Assembly (NCBI RefSeq): GCF_000283655.1
Contig: NC_016585.1
Location: 757,501-821,500, forward strand
Direction: 5' to 3'
Length of the DNA stretch: 64,000 nt
From: Azospirillum lipoferum 4B
GTDB taxonomy: Bacteria; Pseudomonadota; Alphaproteobacteria; Azospirillales; Azospirillaceae
Below, piece by piece: positions 53,501 to 61,316 of this stretch. The notes under the pieces were generated by a model. The model was not told the DNA's origin, did no database searches, and was given only the letters and a program-made list of their open reading frames with translations. The position numbers and the translations under genes were made by a program. The first letter of the stretch is position 1; each line of letters opens with the position of its first letter.

Positions 53501-53645
53501 TCTCCACCGTGACGACCGGCTCGTCGATCTTGGGATATTCGCGCACCGACAGGCGCTGGTACGACACGATGCCGATCAGCATCAGGGCGAGGCTCATCAC
53601 CGTCGCCAGCACCGGGCGGCGGATCGAGATGTCGGAGAGGACCAT
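50532..53645 (-). CDS. RND multidrug efflux permease
   Basis: 1037-residue proton-driven inner-membrane transporter of the AcrB/HAE1 family, 12 membrane helices and two large periplasmic loops. The N-terminus MVLSDISIRRPVLATVMSLA and the first loop (REYPKIDEPVVTVETTYKGA) are typical. Helix 4 carries the proton-relay Asp pair in [16 protein letters not shown]. It lies four bases after the adaptor gene. No outer-membrane TolC-type gene is next to it. The operon is probably controlled by the palindrome at 54868. Confidence 0.95.
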   Translation of the reverse strand: MVLSDISIRRPVLATVMSLALMLIGIVSYQRLSVREYPKIDEPVVTVETTYKGASAQIIESQVTQTLEDSLAGIEGIDVMSSISRAEKSQITLRFRLDRNVDVAASDVRDRVGRVRAALPSEIDEPVIAKVEADAQPIIYLAFSSDRHSPLEVTDFADRYVKDRLQNLPGVAQVRIFGERRFAMRLWLDPQRMAAYRVTPQDVENALRRQNVEIPAGRVESVAREFTVVSETDLRSPAEFENIILRDDSGYLVRLRDVGRAELGALDERVSARFNGRGAVAIGVVKQSTANPLDVSKAVNDALPKIRAALPEGMGVDVGYDSSVFIAKSIDAVFHTILEAIVLVVLVIFFFLRSLRATLVPLVTIPVSLIGGFALMYAFGFSINTLTLLSMVLAIGLVVDDAIVMLENIFRYVEEGMPPFQAALKGSREIGFAVIAMTITLAAVYAPIGFMTGRTGRLFTEFALTLAGAVIVSGFVALTLSPMMCSKLLKHETKHGFLYRAIERFLEGMTNGYRGLLRLSLRARPLVLLVGFGVAAASYGLFTGLKSELAPVEDRGTIVGIAIAPEGSTLDYTMGYAQQMEALFRQIPVLEKFFVVVGFPVVNQGIAFVRLIDWDLRDVKQQAVTAQLFPKMFGIPGILGFVTNPPSLGQSPTEKPVNFVIQTSLPFEELQAMVNAMMAEARNFPGLVNLDTDLKLNKPELKVSLDRDKAADLGVDVDTVGRTLETLLGGRQVTRFKKDGKQYDVIVQVANIDRRNPDDIAGIYVRGGTSATGGAGQMISLANLVKVEERVAPKELNHFNKLRSATITATLAPGTSLGEALAVMQAAANKVLPATAQTDYAGQSREFRESATGLYFVFVLALAFIYLVLAAQFESFIDPFVIMLTVPLSMTGALAALQMSGGTMNVYSQIGLVTLVGLITKHGILIVEFANQLQRAGTDIRKAVEEAAVLRLRPILMTTGAMVLGAVPLAYAQGAGAESRQAIGAVIVGGMTLGTLLTLFVVPTVYSYLARKKPMQDESEGAGAAHGAAHPPAHPAE

Positions 53646-53649
53646 CGGC

Positions 53650-54807
53650 TCAGCTCCCCGTCGACTTGTTGGCCACCGGCTTGGCCGGCACCACTGCGAC
53701 GGCCGCGCCGTCGCGGATCTTCAGCTGGCCGGCGGTGACCACCATGTCGCCGGGGGCGAGGCCCTTGGCAATCTCCACCTCCGCATTGCGGCGTTCGCCC
53801 AGCACGACCCTGGTCTGGGCGACCTTGCCGTCGACGACCTTGAAGACGAACTGGTCCTTGCCGAAGGCGACGATGGCCTGTTCGGGGATCAGCACGGCGT
53901 CCGGCACCGTGGTCAGCGTCAGCGACACGCGGGCGAACAGGCCGGGGCGCAGCGCGCCGTCGGGGTTCGGCACGCGGGCGCGGATCGCCAGCGCGCGGCC
54001 GTTCACGTCCACCAGCGGGTCGATGGCATAGACCGTGCCGTCGAAGCCGCGCCCGCCGAAGGCATCAACCGCCACCTTCACCGTCTGGCCGACCTTCACC
54101 GCCGGCAGGAACATCTCCGGCACGCGGAAGTCCAGCTTCAGCGTGTCGATGTCCTCCAGGTTCACGATGTCCTTGCCGGCCTGGACGAAATCGCCGACCG
54201 ACACCTTGCGCAGGCCCAGCACCCCGTCGAAGGGCGCGGTGATGACCAGCTTGTCGAGCTGCGCCTTCGCCAGCTGCACCGCCGCCTCGTCGGCCAGCAG
54301 CTTGGCCGAGGCCTGTTCGCGGTTGCGCAGCGGGCCGGTGTTCTGGCGGACCAGCTGGTCGGCACGCGACAATTCGGCGCGGGAAAAGGCGATGCTCGCC
54401 TGGGCCTGGGCCAGCGTTGCGCGGGCGATGGCGTCGTCCAGCCGGACCAGCACGGCGCCCTTGGCGACTCGCTGCCCCTCCTTGAAGGCGATCTCGCTGA
54501 TGCGGCCGGCGATCTCCGGCCGGATCACCACCGATTCGTTGGACAGCAGCGACCCGACCGCGGTGACGGTCCGCTCCACCGTGCCGATGCGGACGGGGAC
54601 GGCCTCCACCGGCATCGGCGAGGCGCCGCCCGGCGGCTTGCCTCCCCCCGATGCAGCGCCGGCGGCCGGCGAACCGCCGGAAACCGCGCCGTTCAGCATC
54701 GCGGTCAGCCCGGCGACGGTGCCGCCCTGCTTCACGAAATACCAGTAGGCCCCACCGGCGAGGGCCGCCAGGACGAGGAGAGCAGCGATGCGAAGCGTGT
54801 GGCGCAT
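53650..54807 (-). CDS. RND efflux periplasmic adaptor (membrane fusion protein)
   Basis: 385-residue AcrA/MexA-type adaptor. The N-terminal signal/anchor helix is LRIAALLVLAALAGGAYWYF. A Gly/Ala/Pro-rich segment precedes the barrel domain (VERTVTAVGSLLSNESVVIR). A helical hairpin (about residues 130-190) and lipoyl half-motifs (FKEGQRVAKGAVLVRLDDAI and KLVITAPFDGVLGLRKVSVG) follow, then the beta-barrel and membrane-proximal domains. It bridges the permease and the outer-membrane channel. It is the first gene of the operon. Confidence 0.94.
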   Translation of the reverse strand: MRHTLRIAALLVLAALAGGAYWYFVKQGGTVAGLTAMLNGAVSGGSPAAGAASGGGKPPGGASPMPVEAVPVRIGTVERTVTAVGSLLSNESVVIRPEIAGRISEIAFKEGQRVAKGAVLVRLDDAIARATLAQAQASIAFSRAELSRADQLVRQNTGPLRNREQASAKLLADEAAVQLAKAQLDKLVITAPFDGVLGLRKVSVGDFVQAGKDIVNLEDIDTLKLDFRVPEMFLPAVKVGQTVKVAVDAFGGRGFDGTVYAIDPLVDVNGRALAIRARVPNPDGALRPGLFARVSLTLTTVPDAVLIPEQAIVAFGKDQFVFKVVDGKVAQTRVVLGERRNAEVEIAKGLAPGDMVVTAGQLKIRDGAAVAVVPAKPVANKSTGS

Positions 54808-54867
54808 GGAACCGGAATCCGGACGGGTTTCACCGTGCCGCTGCGCAACCGAAAAGCGCGCGAGGCA

Positions 54868-54889
54868 AACTGAACTATATCGTTCAGTT
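54868..54889. promoter_or_regulatory. 22-bp palindromic operator upstream of the efflux operon
   Basis: AACTGAAC-TATATC-GTTCAGTT is a perfect inverted repeat with a six-base centre, 61 bases upstream of the adaptor start. The centre reads GATATA/TATAGT on the minus strand and may overlap the -10 box. The form is that of a TetR/AcrR-family operator, but no such regulator is encoded nearby. Confidence 0.7.
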
Positions 54890-54910
54890 CAAATCCGAAG
54901 TCGAGAAGGT

Positions 54911-55264
54911 TCAATGACCCGAACCGTCCGCCGGATCGCCTGTGGCCGCCACGTCCCGACGGTCGGCAGTCTCAAGCCTGCCCGCCCGCATCGCGACGGT
55001 CCGTCCGCCGCACAGCGTCACCCACAGGTCGGCGGGATCGCCGGCCGCCACCGCTCCGCCGTCGCCATCGCCAATCCGGCGGACCATGCCGCCGTCGAGG
55101 TCGAGACCGGGGGCGCAGCAGGGCGACTCGCCGGCCGGGACCAGCGCCCGCACCCGTCCATCCTCGATCCGGATATCACGCAGCCCATCGGGAACCCGCG
55201 CGTTCTTCAGCCAGAATTTGCCATTGGCGGGGATGCGGGCGAGGCAGCAGGTCGGGGCGCTCAT
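54911..55264 (-). CDS. amidohydrolase remnant lacking the catalytic core
   Basis: 117-residue intact frame. The N-terminal part (FWLKNARVPDGLRDIRIEDG then LDLDGGMV) is the opening beta-sandwich of cytosine-deaminase-like amidohydrolases. It joins directly to what looks like the closing strands (GAVAAGDPADLWVTLCGGRT then VAMRAGRLE). The roughly 300-residue metal-binding barrel that should lie between is missing, including every metal-ligand histidine. It is best read as the result of an in-frame internal deletion, either a pseudogene or a stand-alone sandwich. The start ATG at 55264 matches the family. Confidence 0.65.
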   Translation of the reverse strand: MSAPTCCLARIPANGKFWLKNARVPDGLRDIRIEDGRVRALVPAGESPCCAPGLDLDGGMVRRIGDGDGGAVAAGDPADLWVTLCGGRTVAMRAGRLETADRRDVAATGDPADGSGH

Positions 55265-55358
55265 GGGGTTTACCCGTGTCCGGTCCGGCGGTGTGCGACG
55301 CACCTAAGCTGACACAAAATGGTAAAGCAAAACCAGCGGGAGCTTGGACTTTAGGGGT

Positions 55359-56234
55359 TTATCCTTCCCCCAGCGCCAGGAACTCCTGGAAATTGGCGCA
55401 GCGTCCGGCCCTGAAGGCGGCTTCGTATGCGGCGTTGCGGGCGCGCTTGGCGGCGATGGCTTGCGTGAAGCGCTGGCGCAGCGCTTCGTCCCGGATCCCC
55501 AGCCCGTCGCCGGCCAGCCGGTCCAGCACATGGCGGTAACAGCGCTCCGCCCGCTCCCCGCTGTCGGCGGAGAAGGTGATGGATCCGGCGCGCTGGCGGT
55601 ATTCGTAGAATGGCGTCGCCACCAGCGGCACCGGGCCGGCGGCGTCGAGCACCCGGACATTGAACACCACGTCGTCGCAGAAATTCACGTCCTCGTCCCA
55701 ACCCGGCACCAGATCGCGCCGCACCACCGGGAACATCGGCACCGAGGTCGCCAGGAACCCCTCGCCATCCAGCCATGCCGGCGCCTGCCCCTCCCCATAC
55801 AGGCGCAGCAGCAGCGAATCGTCCTCGTCGCGCACTACGGCGACATTGTCGAAAGCCGCACCATGGGCAAGCGCCAGCGGCACCAGGGCGGAGAGGCGTC
55901 CGGGGAGGAACCGGTCGTCGGCATCCAGCGGCGCCACCAGCGCCAGCCGCGCCACCGCCATCCCGGCATTGCGGGCGGCGGGCGCCCCGGCGCCCACCCG
56001 GCCGGTGCCGGTGAAGACCAGCCGCGGGTCGTCGATCCCGGCGGCCCGCAGGGTCGGGCGGTAGTCGGTGCCGTCGTCGCTGACGACGACCGCCTCCCAG
56101 GCGGTCCAATCCTGCTCCAGCAGGCTTTGCACCGCCCGGAGGATGGTGTCATGGGCACGGTGGGCGGCGACGATCACCGAAACGCCCGTCCCCATATCGT
56201 CGGGCGCAACCTGCCGCTTTCCAGTCCCGCCCAT
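55359..56234 (-). CDS. family 2 glycosyltransferase
   Basis: 291-residue GT-A fold enzyme. The nucleotide-binding start VSVIVAAHRAHDTILRAVQS, VVSDDGTD, the ARNAGMAVAR helix and the DXD-type metal site PLDADDRFLPGRL (about residues 102-114) are clear. The C-terminal third is helical and Ala/Arg-rich. There is no membrane segment. The substrate is unknown, and it stands alone, with no polysaccharide genes around it, upstream of the amidohydrolase remnant. Confidence 0.9.
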   Translation of the reverse strand: MGGTGKRQVAPDDMGTGVSVIVAAHRAHDTILRAVQSLLEQDWTAWEAVVVSDDGTDYRPTLRAAGIDDPRLVFTGTGRVGAGAPAARNAGMAVARLALVAPLDADDRFLPGRLSALVPLALAHGAAFDNVAVVRDEDDSLLLRLYGEGQAPAWLDGEGFLATSVPMFPVVRRDLVPGWDEDVNFCDDVVFNVRVLDAAGPVPLVATPFYEYRQRAGSITFSADSGERAERCYRHVLDRLAGDGLGIRDEALRQRFTQAIAAKRARNAAYEAAFRAGRCANFQEFLALGEG

Positions 56235-56655
56235 TCCATCGCACTCCCGACGTGTCTGCGGGCGGAGTTTGTCTGCGGGTCGCCAAGGACGTCAATGGCA
56301 CAGAGCCGTAGCGGCCCCCTGCCCCGACCGGGATTTCAAGGCGCCTCTTACCTGCTCCACCGCCGCGTGGTAGGAAAGGGGTATCGTGCCTGCGGCCTTG
56401 GAGGACACCCTCGTGTTCGGCGAGTTGAACAGTGGAACAGGGCCGGAAAACCGTTGCACGGCGTTTCAAACGTTCCAACCGGCCGCGGCTCCGCCCATCG
56501 ATTTTGCCCCGCCGGACGTTGAACATGAAGCCCGGACGGGCTATGTGGTGAAGCAGGCAAGGCGCATGCGGCAGCGGGACAGCAGTCGGGGCATCCCTCC
56601 GGCAGCGCATCCCGGTCCCGATACCCCGCTTCCGATACCAGGGAGAAGAACATCA
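56235..56655. other. 420-base spacer between divergent GT2 and clpP genes
   Basis: The clpP frame stays open upstream to 56386, but that extension has no ClpP similarity and no ribosome-binding site. I see no RNA gene. It should contain both promoters; a GGGAGAAG site lies just before the clpP ATG. No strong palindrome was found. Confidence 0.4.
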
Positions 56656-57282
56656 ATGGCGCAGGTCGGATACACCCGGTTCGACGACGAACCTGAAAAG
56701 GAACCGGACGAGAAGTCGAAGGAAAGCGCCCAGCCGCAGTTCGCCGCCGTGCAGCAGAGCCTGTTCAAGGCGCGCACGGTCCTGATCTTCGGTCAGATCG
56801 ATATGAAGCTGGCACAGGTCGTCTCGGCCCAGCTGCTGGCGCTCGCCCATGAGAACGACGACGACATCACCGTCGTGGTCAACTCGCCGGGCGGCCACGT
56901 CGAGGCGGGCGACACCATCCACGACATGATCCGCTTCATCAAGCCGCGGGTGAAGATGCTGGGCACGGGCTGGGTCGCCAGCGCCGGCTGCCACATCTAT
57001 CTGGCGGCGAAGAAGGAAGACCGGTTCTGCCTGCCGAACACCCGCTTCCTGATCCACCAGCCGCTGGGCGGAACGGGCGGCCGGGCGACGGACATCGCCA
57101 TCGAGGCGAAGGAAATCATCCGGATGCGCGAGCGTCTGAACAAGATCATCGCGCGCGAGACCGGGCAGCCTTTCGAAAAGGTCGCCAAGGACACCGACCG
57201 GAACTACTGGATGCAGGCCGACGAGGCCAAGGAATACGGCATCGTCAGCCACGTCATCGACACGATGGACGAGCTGAAGTAA
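56656..57282 (+). CDS. clpP: ClpP-like protease subunit with Asn in the triad
   Basis: 208-residue ClpP family protein. The nucleophile Ser109 lies in GTGWVASAGC (canonical ClpP: GQAASMG), and His134 is in FLIHQPLGG. The third triad position, Asp in KDTDRxx-type motifs of E. coli ClpP, is Asn183 here (KDTDRNYWMQ). The 35-residue charged N-terminal extension replaces the short axial loop. Fold landmarks (VVVNSPGGHVEAGDTIHDMI, GRATDIAIEAKEII) are intact. No clpX or tig gene is adjacent, unlike the main clpP locus, so this is a second ClpP. It probably works as a mixed ring. Confidence 0.88.
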   Translation: MAQVGYTRFDDEPEKEPDEKSKESAQPQFAAVQQSLFKARTVLIFGQIDMKLAQVVSAQLLALAHENDDDITVVVNSPGGHVEAGDTIHDMIRFIKPRVKMLGTGWVASAGCHIYLAAKKEDRFCLPNTRFLIHQPLGGTGGRATDIAIEAKEIIRMRERLNKIIARETGQPFEKVAKDTDRNYWMQADEAKEYGIVSHVIDTMDELK

Positions 57283-57304
57283 CCGTTCGTTCCGGCGGAT
57301 ACCG

Positions 57305-57343
57305 AAAAGGGGCTTTCCTCCTGCCGGAGGAAAGCCCCTTTTT
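57305..57343 (+). terminator. rho-independent terminator of the clpP-like gene
   Basis: GGGGCTTTCCTCC (57309-57321) pairs perfectly with GGAGGAAAGCCCC (57326-57338) around TGCC, followed by five T and preceded by four A. It lies 26 bases after the stop and may also serve the minus-strand gene beyond. Confidence 0.9.
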
Positions 57344-57388
57344 CTTTCAGCTTTGCATTGCGCCGCAAGCGCCCTGGAAAACGGCTCT

Positions 57389-57682
57389 TCAGACGGACAG
57401 GTTCAGAAGCGACCCGCGCTTGTGGTAGCCCTGCCCGTTCACCTGGGCGGAAAGGGCGTTGGCAACGGTATCCACCGACTGATTGCCCTGGGTGGCGCTG
57501 CGCGTCTCCCGCGTCTGGTCGGCCTTGCCGGCCGCCTGGGGAGCGGCGACGGTCTGGGTGCGGACCGGCGGAGCCGTCTGCTGCGCCGCCTGCACCGCCG
57601 GAGACATCGCGATCTGCACCGCGGGCGTCTGCGGGTTGGGCTTCAGCGTCTGGTAGGACGGTATGGCCGGGTTGAGTTGCAT
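57389..57682 (-). CDS. small Gln/Ala/Thr-rich protein of unknown function
   Basis: 97-residue protein, probably disordered in its middle (AVQAAQQTAPPVRTQTVAAP), with a conserved-looking start MQLNPAIPSYQTLKPNPQTP and a Gly/Gln/Ser C-terminus. No signal peptide. It converges on the clpP-like gene across the terminator. It could be a small adaptor or filament-associated protein; no family is recognised. Confidence 0.6.
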   Translation of the reverse strand: MQLNPAIPSYQTLKPNPQTPAVQIAMSPAVQAAQQTAPPVRTQTVAAPQAAGKADQTRETRSATQGNQSVDTVANALSAQVNGQGYHKRGSLLNLSV

Positions 57683-57744
57683 GGATGAAATATGCGCTCA
57701 TCCAGCGCAGGATTCAAGAAGCCCAGCCGTAGCTTTCCCCGGCC

Positions 57745-58935
57745 TCAGGAGGTTTCGGGCACCGCCGCGGCGGTTGATGATGACGATGGCGATGCCGGAC
57801 CCGCGGTCGCCTTGGCCGGCAGCCGCCGGGTCCGCCGCCGCTCCAGCACCAGCGCCAGCACCAGCAGCAGGGCGATGCCGCCCAGATTGACCGCCAGCAC
57901 CGCCGACGCCCCCTTGCCCGCCATCAGCACCGCGGTTCCGGCGATCGACAGCACCACGCCGACGCAGAAGACCGGCAGCGAATGCCGCCCGCAGGCGGTC
58001 AGCAGCCGCGCAGGCGCCGAGCGCAGCCATGCCGCATCCCGCGGCACCAGCAGCGCCGCCGCACAGGCAAGCGCCAGGAAATGCAGCAGCCGCATCGGGC
58101 CCAGCGTGTCCTTGTCGGCCCAGGGGATCGTCTGTTCCGGCAGCCAGCCATGCAGCCCGGCCGGAACCAGCGCCCGGCCAAGGTCGGAGGCCGCCCCCTT
58201 CCACAGCGCCATGCCCACCACCACCGCCAGCGCCGCCGCCAGCAACCAGCGGGAGCGCGGCAGCGTCACTTTGCCGCTGCGCACCACCAGCGCCAGGCTG
58301 GTGCCCAGGAAGAACACGCATTGCCAGGCCAGCGGGCTGAAGTTCCAGCTCCCCTCCCACAGGTTGGGCGGCATCAGGCCGGGCGCCCCCTGGGCAAGCA
58401 GATAGAGCGCCACCGACCCCGCCACCGCCGCCATGCCGAAGCGGGCGTAGGACCACAGGAACAGCGGCGCCGCTGCCACCAGCAGGATGTAGAGCGCCAG
58501 GATGTCGAGCGCGAAGGGCAGATAGATCAGCACCAGATGCCATGCCATCGCCACGACCGGGCTGTCGAACAGCGGCGCGAAGCTCTCCAGCCGGTTCGAC
58601 GCCTCCATCGGCAGATCGCCGACATACACCGCCAGCGCCACCACCAGCGCGCTGACCAGCATCGTCGCGATGTTGGCCGCCCACAGCTGGCGGCAACGGC
58701 CGAGCGCCTTGCGCTGGCAGGCGGCAAATCCGCGCTCCGCCAGCACCGGGCCATAGGCCAGCGCGATGGCGTAGCCGGAAATGAAGACGAAAATCTCAGC
58801 CGAATCGGACGGGCCGAACCGGCCGGGCGTTACCTTGGCCAGCGGATTTCCGCCCACATGGTTGATGAAGATGATCAGAAGGGCCACGCCCTTGAACAGA
58901 TCGAGCCGGACGTCGCGAGCCTGACGTTGCTGCAT
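57745..58935 (-). CDS. opgC: OpgC-like integral membrane acyltransferase
   Basis: 396-residue polytopic membrane protein with about ten hydrophobic segments. The N-terminal RLDLFKGVALLIIFINHVGG, SAEIFVFISGYAIALAYGPV, the LVLIYLPFALDILALYILLV region and GRHSLPVFCVG are the pattern of OpgC, which succinylates or otherwise modifies periplasmic glucans and belongs to the acyltransferase-3-related fold. The C-terminal tail is Ser/Ala-rich. No opgGH genes are adjacent. Confidence 0.88.
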   Translation of the reverse strand: MQQRQARDVRLDLFKGVALLIIFINHVGGNPLAKVTPGRFGPSDSAEIFVFISGYAIALAYGPVLAERGFAACQRKALGRCRQLWAANIATMLVSALVVALAVYVGDLPMEASNRLESFAPLFDSPVVAMAWHLVLIYLPFALDILALYILLVAAAPLFLWSYARFGMAAVAGSVALYLLAQGAPGLMPPNLWEGSWNFSPLAWQCVFFLGTSLALVVRSGKVTLPRSRWLLAAALAVVVGMALWKGAASDLGRALVPAGLHGWLPEQTIPWADKDTLGPMRLLHFLALACAAALLVPRDAAWLRSAPARLLTACGRHSLPVFCVGVVLSIAGTAVLMAGKGASAVLAVNLGGIALLLVLALVLERRRTRRLPAKATAGPASPSSSSTAAAVPETS

Positions 58936-59303
58936 GCAGCGGTGCCTCTCCTGCTGTCGCGGGGCTTCCTGCCAGGGTATCGGCCGGACAGAACTGGCCG
59001 CTTACCGCCTTCGGCAACGGCGCACGGATCGGGACGATGCAGGACCACTGCCGGTCCGGCACCGCCACGGGGGACTTAGCCCACCATGGGCATTTTCACC
59101 GGGCGGGTGTCCAACGCGATGGGGGATCCTTCCATCGCGGCACAGTGGGGAAAAAGCACTACGCCCATCTTGCGGCGGCTGTGGAAACCAACCCGGAATC
59201 GGGCGAACCCGAACTGGCAGGAACCTGCCCATGGCGGCTTTGTTGGAGATGCGGGGCCAAATCCAGGCAGAAACCACCACACAGAAACCGGGGACAACAG
59301 CCC
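58936..59303. other. spacer between divergent opgC and DUF2243 genes
   Basis: About 370 bases. A 73-codon plus-strand frame (59086-59307) overlaps the next gene start by four bases but has only a weak GGGGAC upstream and an Asn/Pro/Arg-rich product, so it is not called. No RNA gene or strong hairpin seen. Confidence 0.4.
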
Positions 59304-60179
59304 ATGACCGCCGATCCGAACGATCCGCTGCCGCACCCGATGCCGATGTCGGATGTCAGGCGCGGCCCCGGCCGGACCCTGCTGCTGGGCGGGGTCTGCC
59401 TGGGTTTCGCGCTGGGCGGCTTCTTCGACGGCATCCTGCTGCACCAGATCCTGCAATGGCACCACCTGCTCTCAGGCCTCGCCGACCCGGCCTTTGCCGA
59501 CATCGGGGTCCAGATCCTGGCGGATGGGCTTTTCCATGCGCTGATGTACGTGATCGCCGCGGTGGGGCTGTGGCAGCTGTGGCGCGGGCGCCGGGGGCTT
59601 GCCGAGGTCGGCGGGCGCCGGCTGATGGGCTGGGCGCTGGTCGGCTTCGGGGTCTGGCACATGCTGGACGGGCTGATGTCGCACTGGCTGCTGGGCCTTC
59701 ACCGCATCCGCATGGACGTGGAGAACAAGCTGTTCTGGGACCTGCTGTGGTTCTTCGCCTTCGGCGTCGCCGTGGCTGCCGCCGGCTGGTGGCTGGCGCA
59801 GTCCGGCAGCGGACATTCCGGCGGCGGAGGCTTGCGCCGCACCGCCGCACCGCTCCTGCTGGCGCTGACGGCCGGAGTCGCCGGGGCGGTCGCCGCCCTG
59901 CCGCCGCCGGGGGGCACCGCCACGCTGGTGCTGTTCCGCTCCGGCACAACACCGGTCGAGGCGCTCACCGCCCTGGCCGCCGTGGATGGCCGCACGGTGT
60001 GGAGCGACCCCAGCGGGCAGCTCTGGGCCATCGACCTGCCGGAGGGCGGCAGTGCGCTCGGCCTTTACCGCAAGGGCGCGCTGCTGGTCAGCAACGGGGG
60101 GATCCCCGCCGGGTGCCTGGACTGGTTCAGGCCGGCACCCCGCCCGACCGCCCGCCCGACCGCTTCGGCCGCGCTCTGA
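59304..60179 (+). CDS. DUF2243 membrane protein
   Basis: 291-residue integral membrane protein. The DUF2243 signature FALGGFFDGILLHQILQWHH is in the first helix (about residues 33-55). Further helices follow (FHALMYVIAAVGLWQLW, LMGWALVGFGVWHMLDGLMS, LLWFFAFGVAVAAAGWWLAQ). The C-terminal 100 residues are a soluble extension with a Pro/Ala tail. Histidines in the helices could bind metal or haem, which is a guess. The end overlaps the convergent sigma-factor gene by 53 bases. Confidence 0.86.
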   Translation: MTADPNDPLPHPMPMSDVRRGPGRTLLLGGVCLGFALGGFFDGILLHQILQWHHLLSGLADPAFADIGVQILADGLFHALMYVIAAVGLWQLWRGRRGLAEVGGRRLMGWALVGFGVWHMLDGLMSHWLLGLHRIRMDVENKLFWDLLWFFAFGVAVAAAGWWLAQSGSGHSGGGGLRRTAAPLLLALTAGVAGAVAALPPPGGTATLVLFRSGTTPVEALTALAAVDGRTVWSDPSGQLWAIDLPEGGSALGLYRKGALLVSNGGIPAGCLDWFRPAPRPTARPTASAAL

Positions 60180-61092
60180 CCGGCTTCCTGGGGGTGGGCC
60201 GGTTGGCGGGCCGCTGAGTCGCCTGGGCAGCCCGTCCGGCCAGCACCGCCTTGCGGACGGTCTGCATCGCCGCCGCCTCGATCTGGCCGATGCGCTGGCG
60301 CGACAGGTTGAAGCGCCGGCTGAGTTCGTCGGCGGTCACCGGTTCATCCAGCAGGCGGCGCGCGATCAGGATCAGACGGTCGCGTTCGGTCAGCTTCTCC
60401 AGCCCCAGCGCGATCAGGCGCTTGTGCTGGATGCGCTCCTCCGTCTCCGCAAGCGCCGTCTCCTGGTCGGCGCGGTCGTCGGCCAGCAGGTCCTGCCACT
60501 CCATCCCGCTTTCCTCGCCCACCGTGGCGTTCAGCGAGCGGTCGGCGGTGAGGCGGCGGTTCATCTCCACCACGTCGCGTTCCGGCAGGTCGAGCTCGGT
60601 GGCGATGGCGGTCGCCGCCTCGGGCGACAGGTCGCCGCTGTCCAGCTCCTTCAGCTTGGCCTTCAGGTGGCGCAGGCCGAAGAACAGGGTGCGGTGCGCG
60701 GTGGTGGTGCCGATCTTCACCAGCGACCAGTTCTGCAGGACATGGTCCTGGATCGCCGCGCGGATCCACCAGTGCGCATAGGTGGAGAAGCGGAAGCCCT
60801 TGTCGGGATCGAACTTCCGCGCGGCGCGCATCAGCCCGATGTTGCCCTCCGCCACCAGATCGGCCAGCGGCAGCCCATAGCGCCGGAATCGCTTGGCGAC
60901 GCCGACGACCAGACGCAGGTGTCCGCCGATCAGCCGGTCCAGCGCCTCGGCATCGTCATGGTCGCGCCAGCGGCGGGCAAGCTCCCGCTCCTCCTCGGCG
61001 GTGAGGATCTCGTAGCGGCGCATGTCTTTGAGGAAGAGGGTCAGCGGTTCGGCCGACCGGGTTTCGGGAAGCGGTTGATTCCTGTTCGGCAT
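60127..61092 (-). CDS. rpoH: RpoH-type heat-shock sigma factor (sigma-32 family)
   Basis: 321-residue group 3 sigma factor. Region 1.2/2: LTLFLKDMRRYEILTAEEER, VVGVAKRFRRYGLPLADLVA, EGNIGLMRAARKFDPDKGFR and STYAHWWIRAAIQDHVL. The RpoH box is in HRTLFFGLRHLKAKL. Region 4 has the helix-turn-helix LSRRFNLSRQRIGQIEAAAM. The basic C-terminal tail (about 40 residues) is an extension. The ATG at 61092 gives the usual length. It recognises heat-shock-type promoters; alphaproteobacteria often carry two RpoH, and this context suggests an alternative copy. Confidence 0.92.
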   Translation of the reverse strand: MPNRNQPLPETRSAEPLTLFLKDMRRYEILTAEEERELARRWRDHDDAEALDRLIGGHLRLVVGVAKRFRRYGLPLADLVAEGNIGLMRAARKFDPDKGFRFSTYAHWWIRAAIQDHVLQNWSLVKIGTTTAHRTLFFGLRHLKAKLKELDSGDLSPEAATAIATELDLPERDVVEMNRRLTADRSLNATVGEESGMEWQDLLADDRADQETALAETEERIQHKRLIALGLEKLTERDRLILIARRLLDEPVTADELSRRFNLSRQRIGQIEAAAMQTVRKAVLAGRAAQATQRPANRPTPRKPVRARPKRSGGRSGGVPA

Positions 61093-61316
61093 GGAAAACT
61101 CCCTGCCCCGACCGCCCATCGCTCTGCAAGGCCGCCGCCCGCCCTCCCGGTCAGCCGCAGACCGGGCAGGGTACGGGTCGGTCGGCGTCTGGCCCGGAGC
61201 CGGCCGCCGTCGCGCCGATGCGCGGGGGGAGCGTCGCACCAAGGACGCCAAATTCAAGGATGTCGGGGACCATGCTGATGTGGGATCTTATGCATGCCAA
61301 TCAAGGTCCCCGCGGG

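Noticed and set aside
50331-53738. 1135-codon plus-strand open frame opposite the RND permease
   Set aside because: Antisense artefact of GC-rich third positions. The minus strand has complete RND motifs and a proper operon.
59086-59307. 73-codon frame just before the DUF2243 gene
   Set aside because: Weak initiation signal and a product rich in Asn, Pro and Arg without structure.
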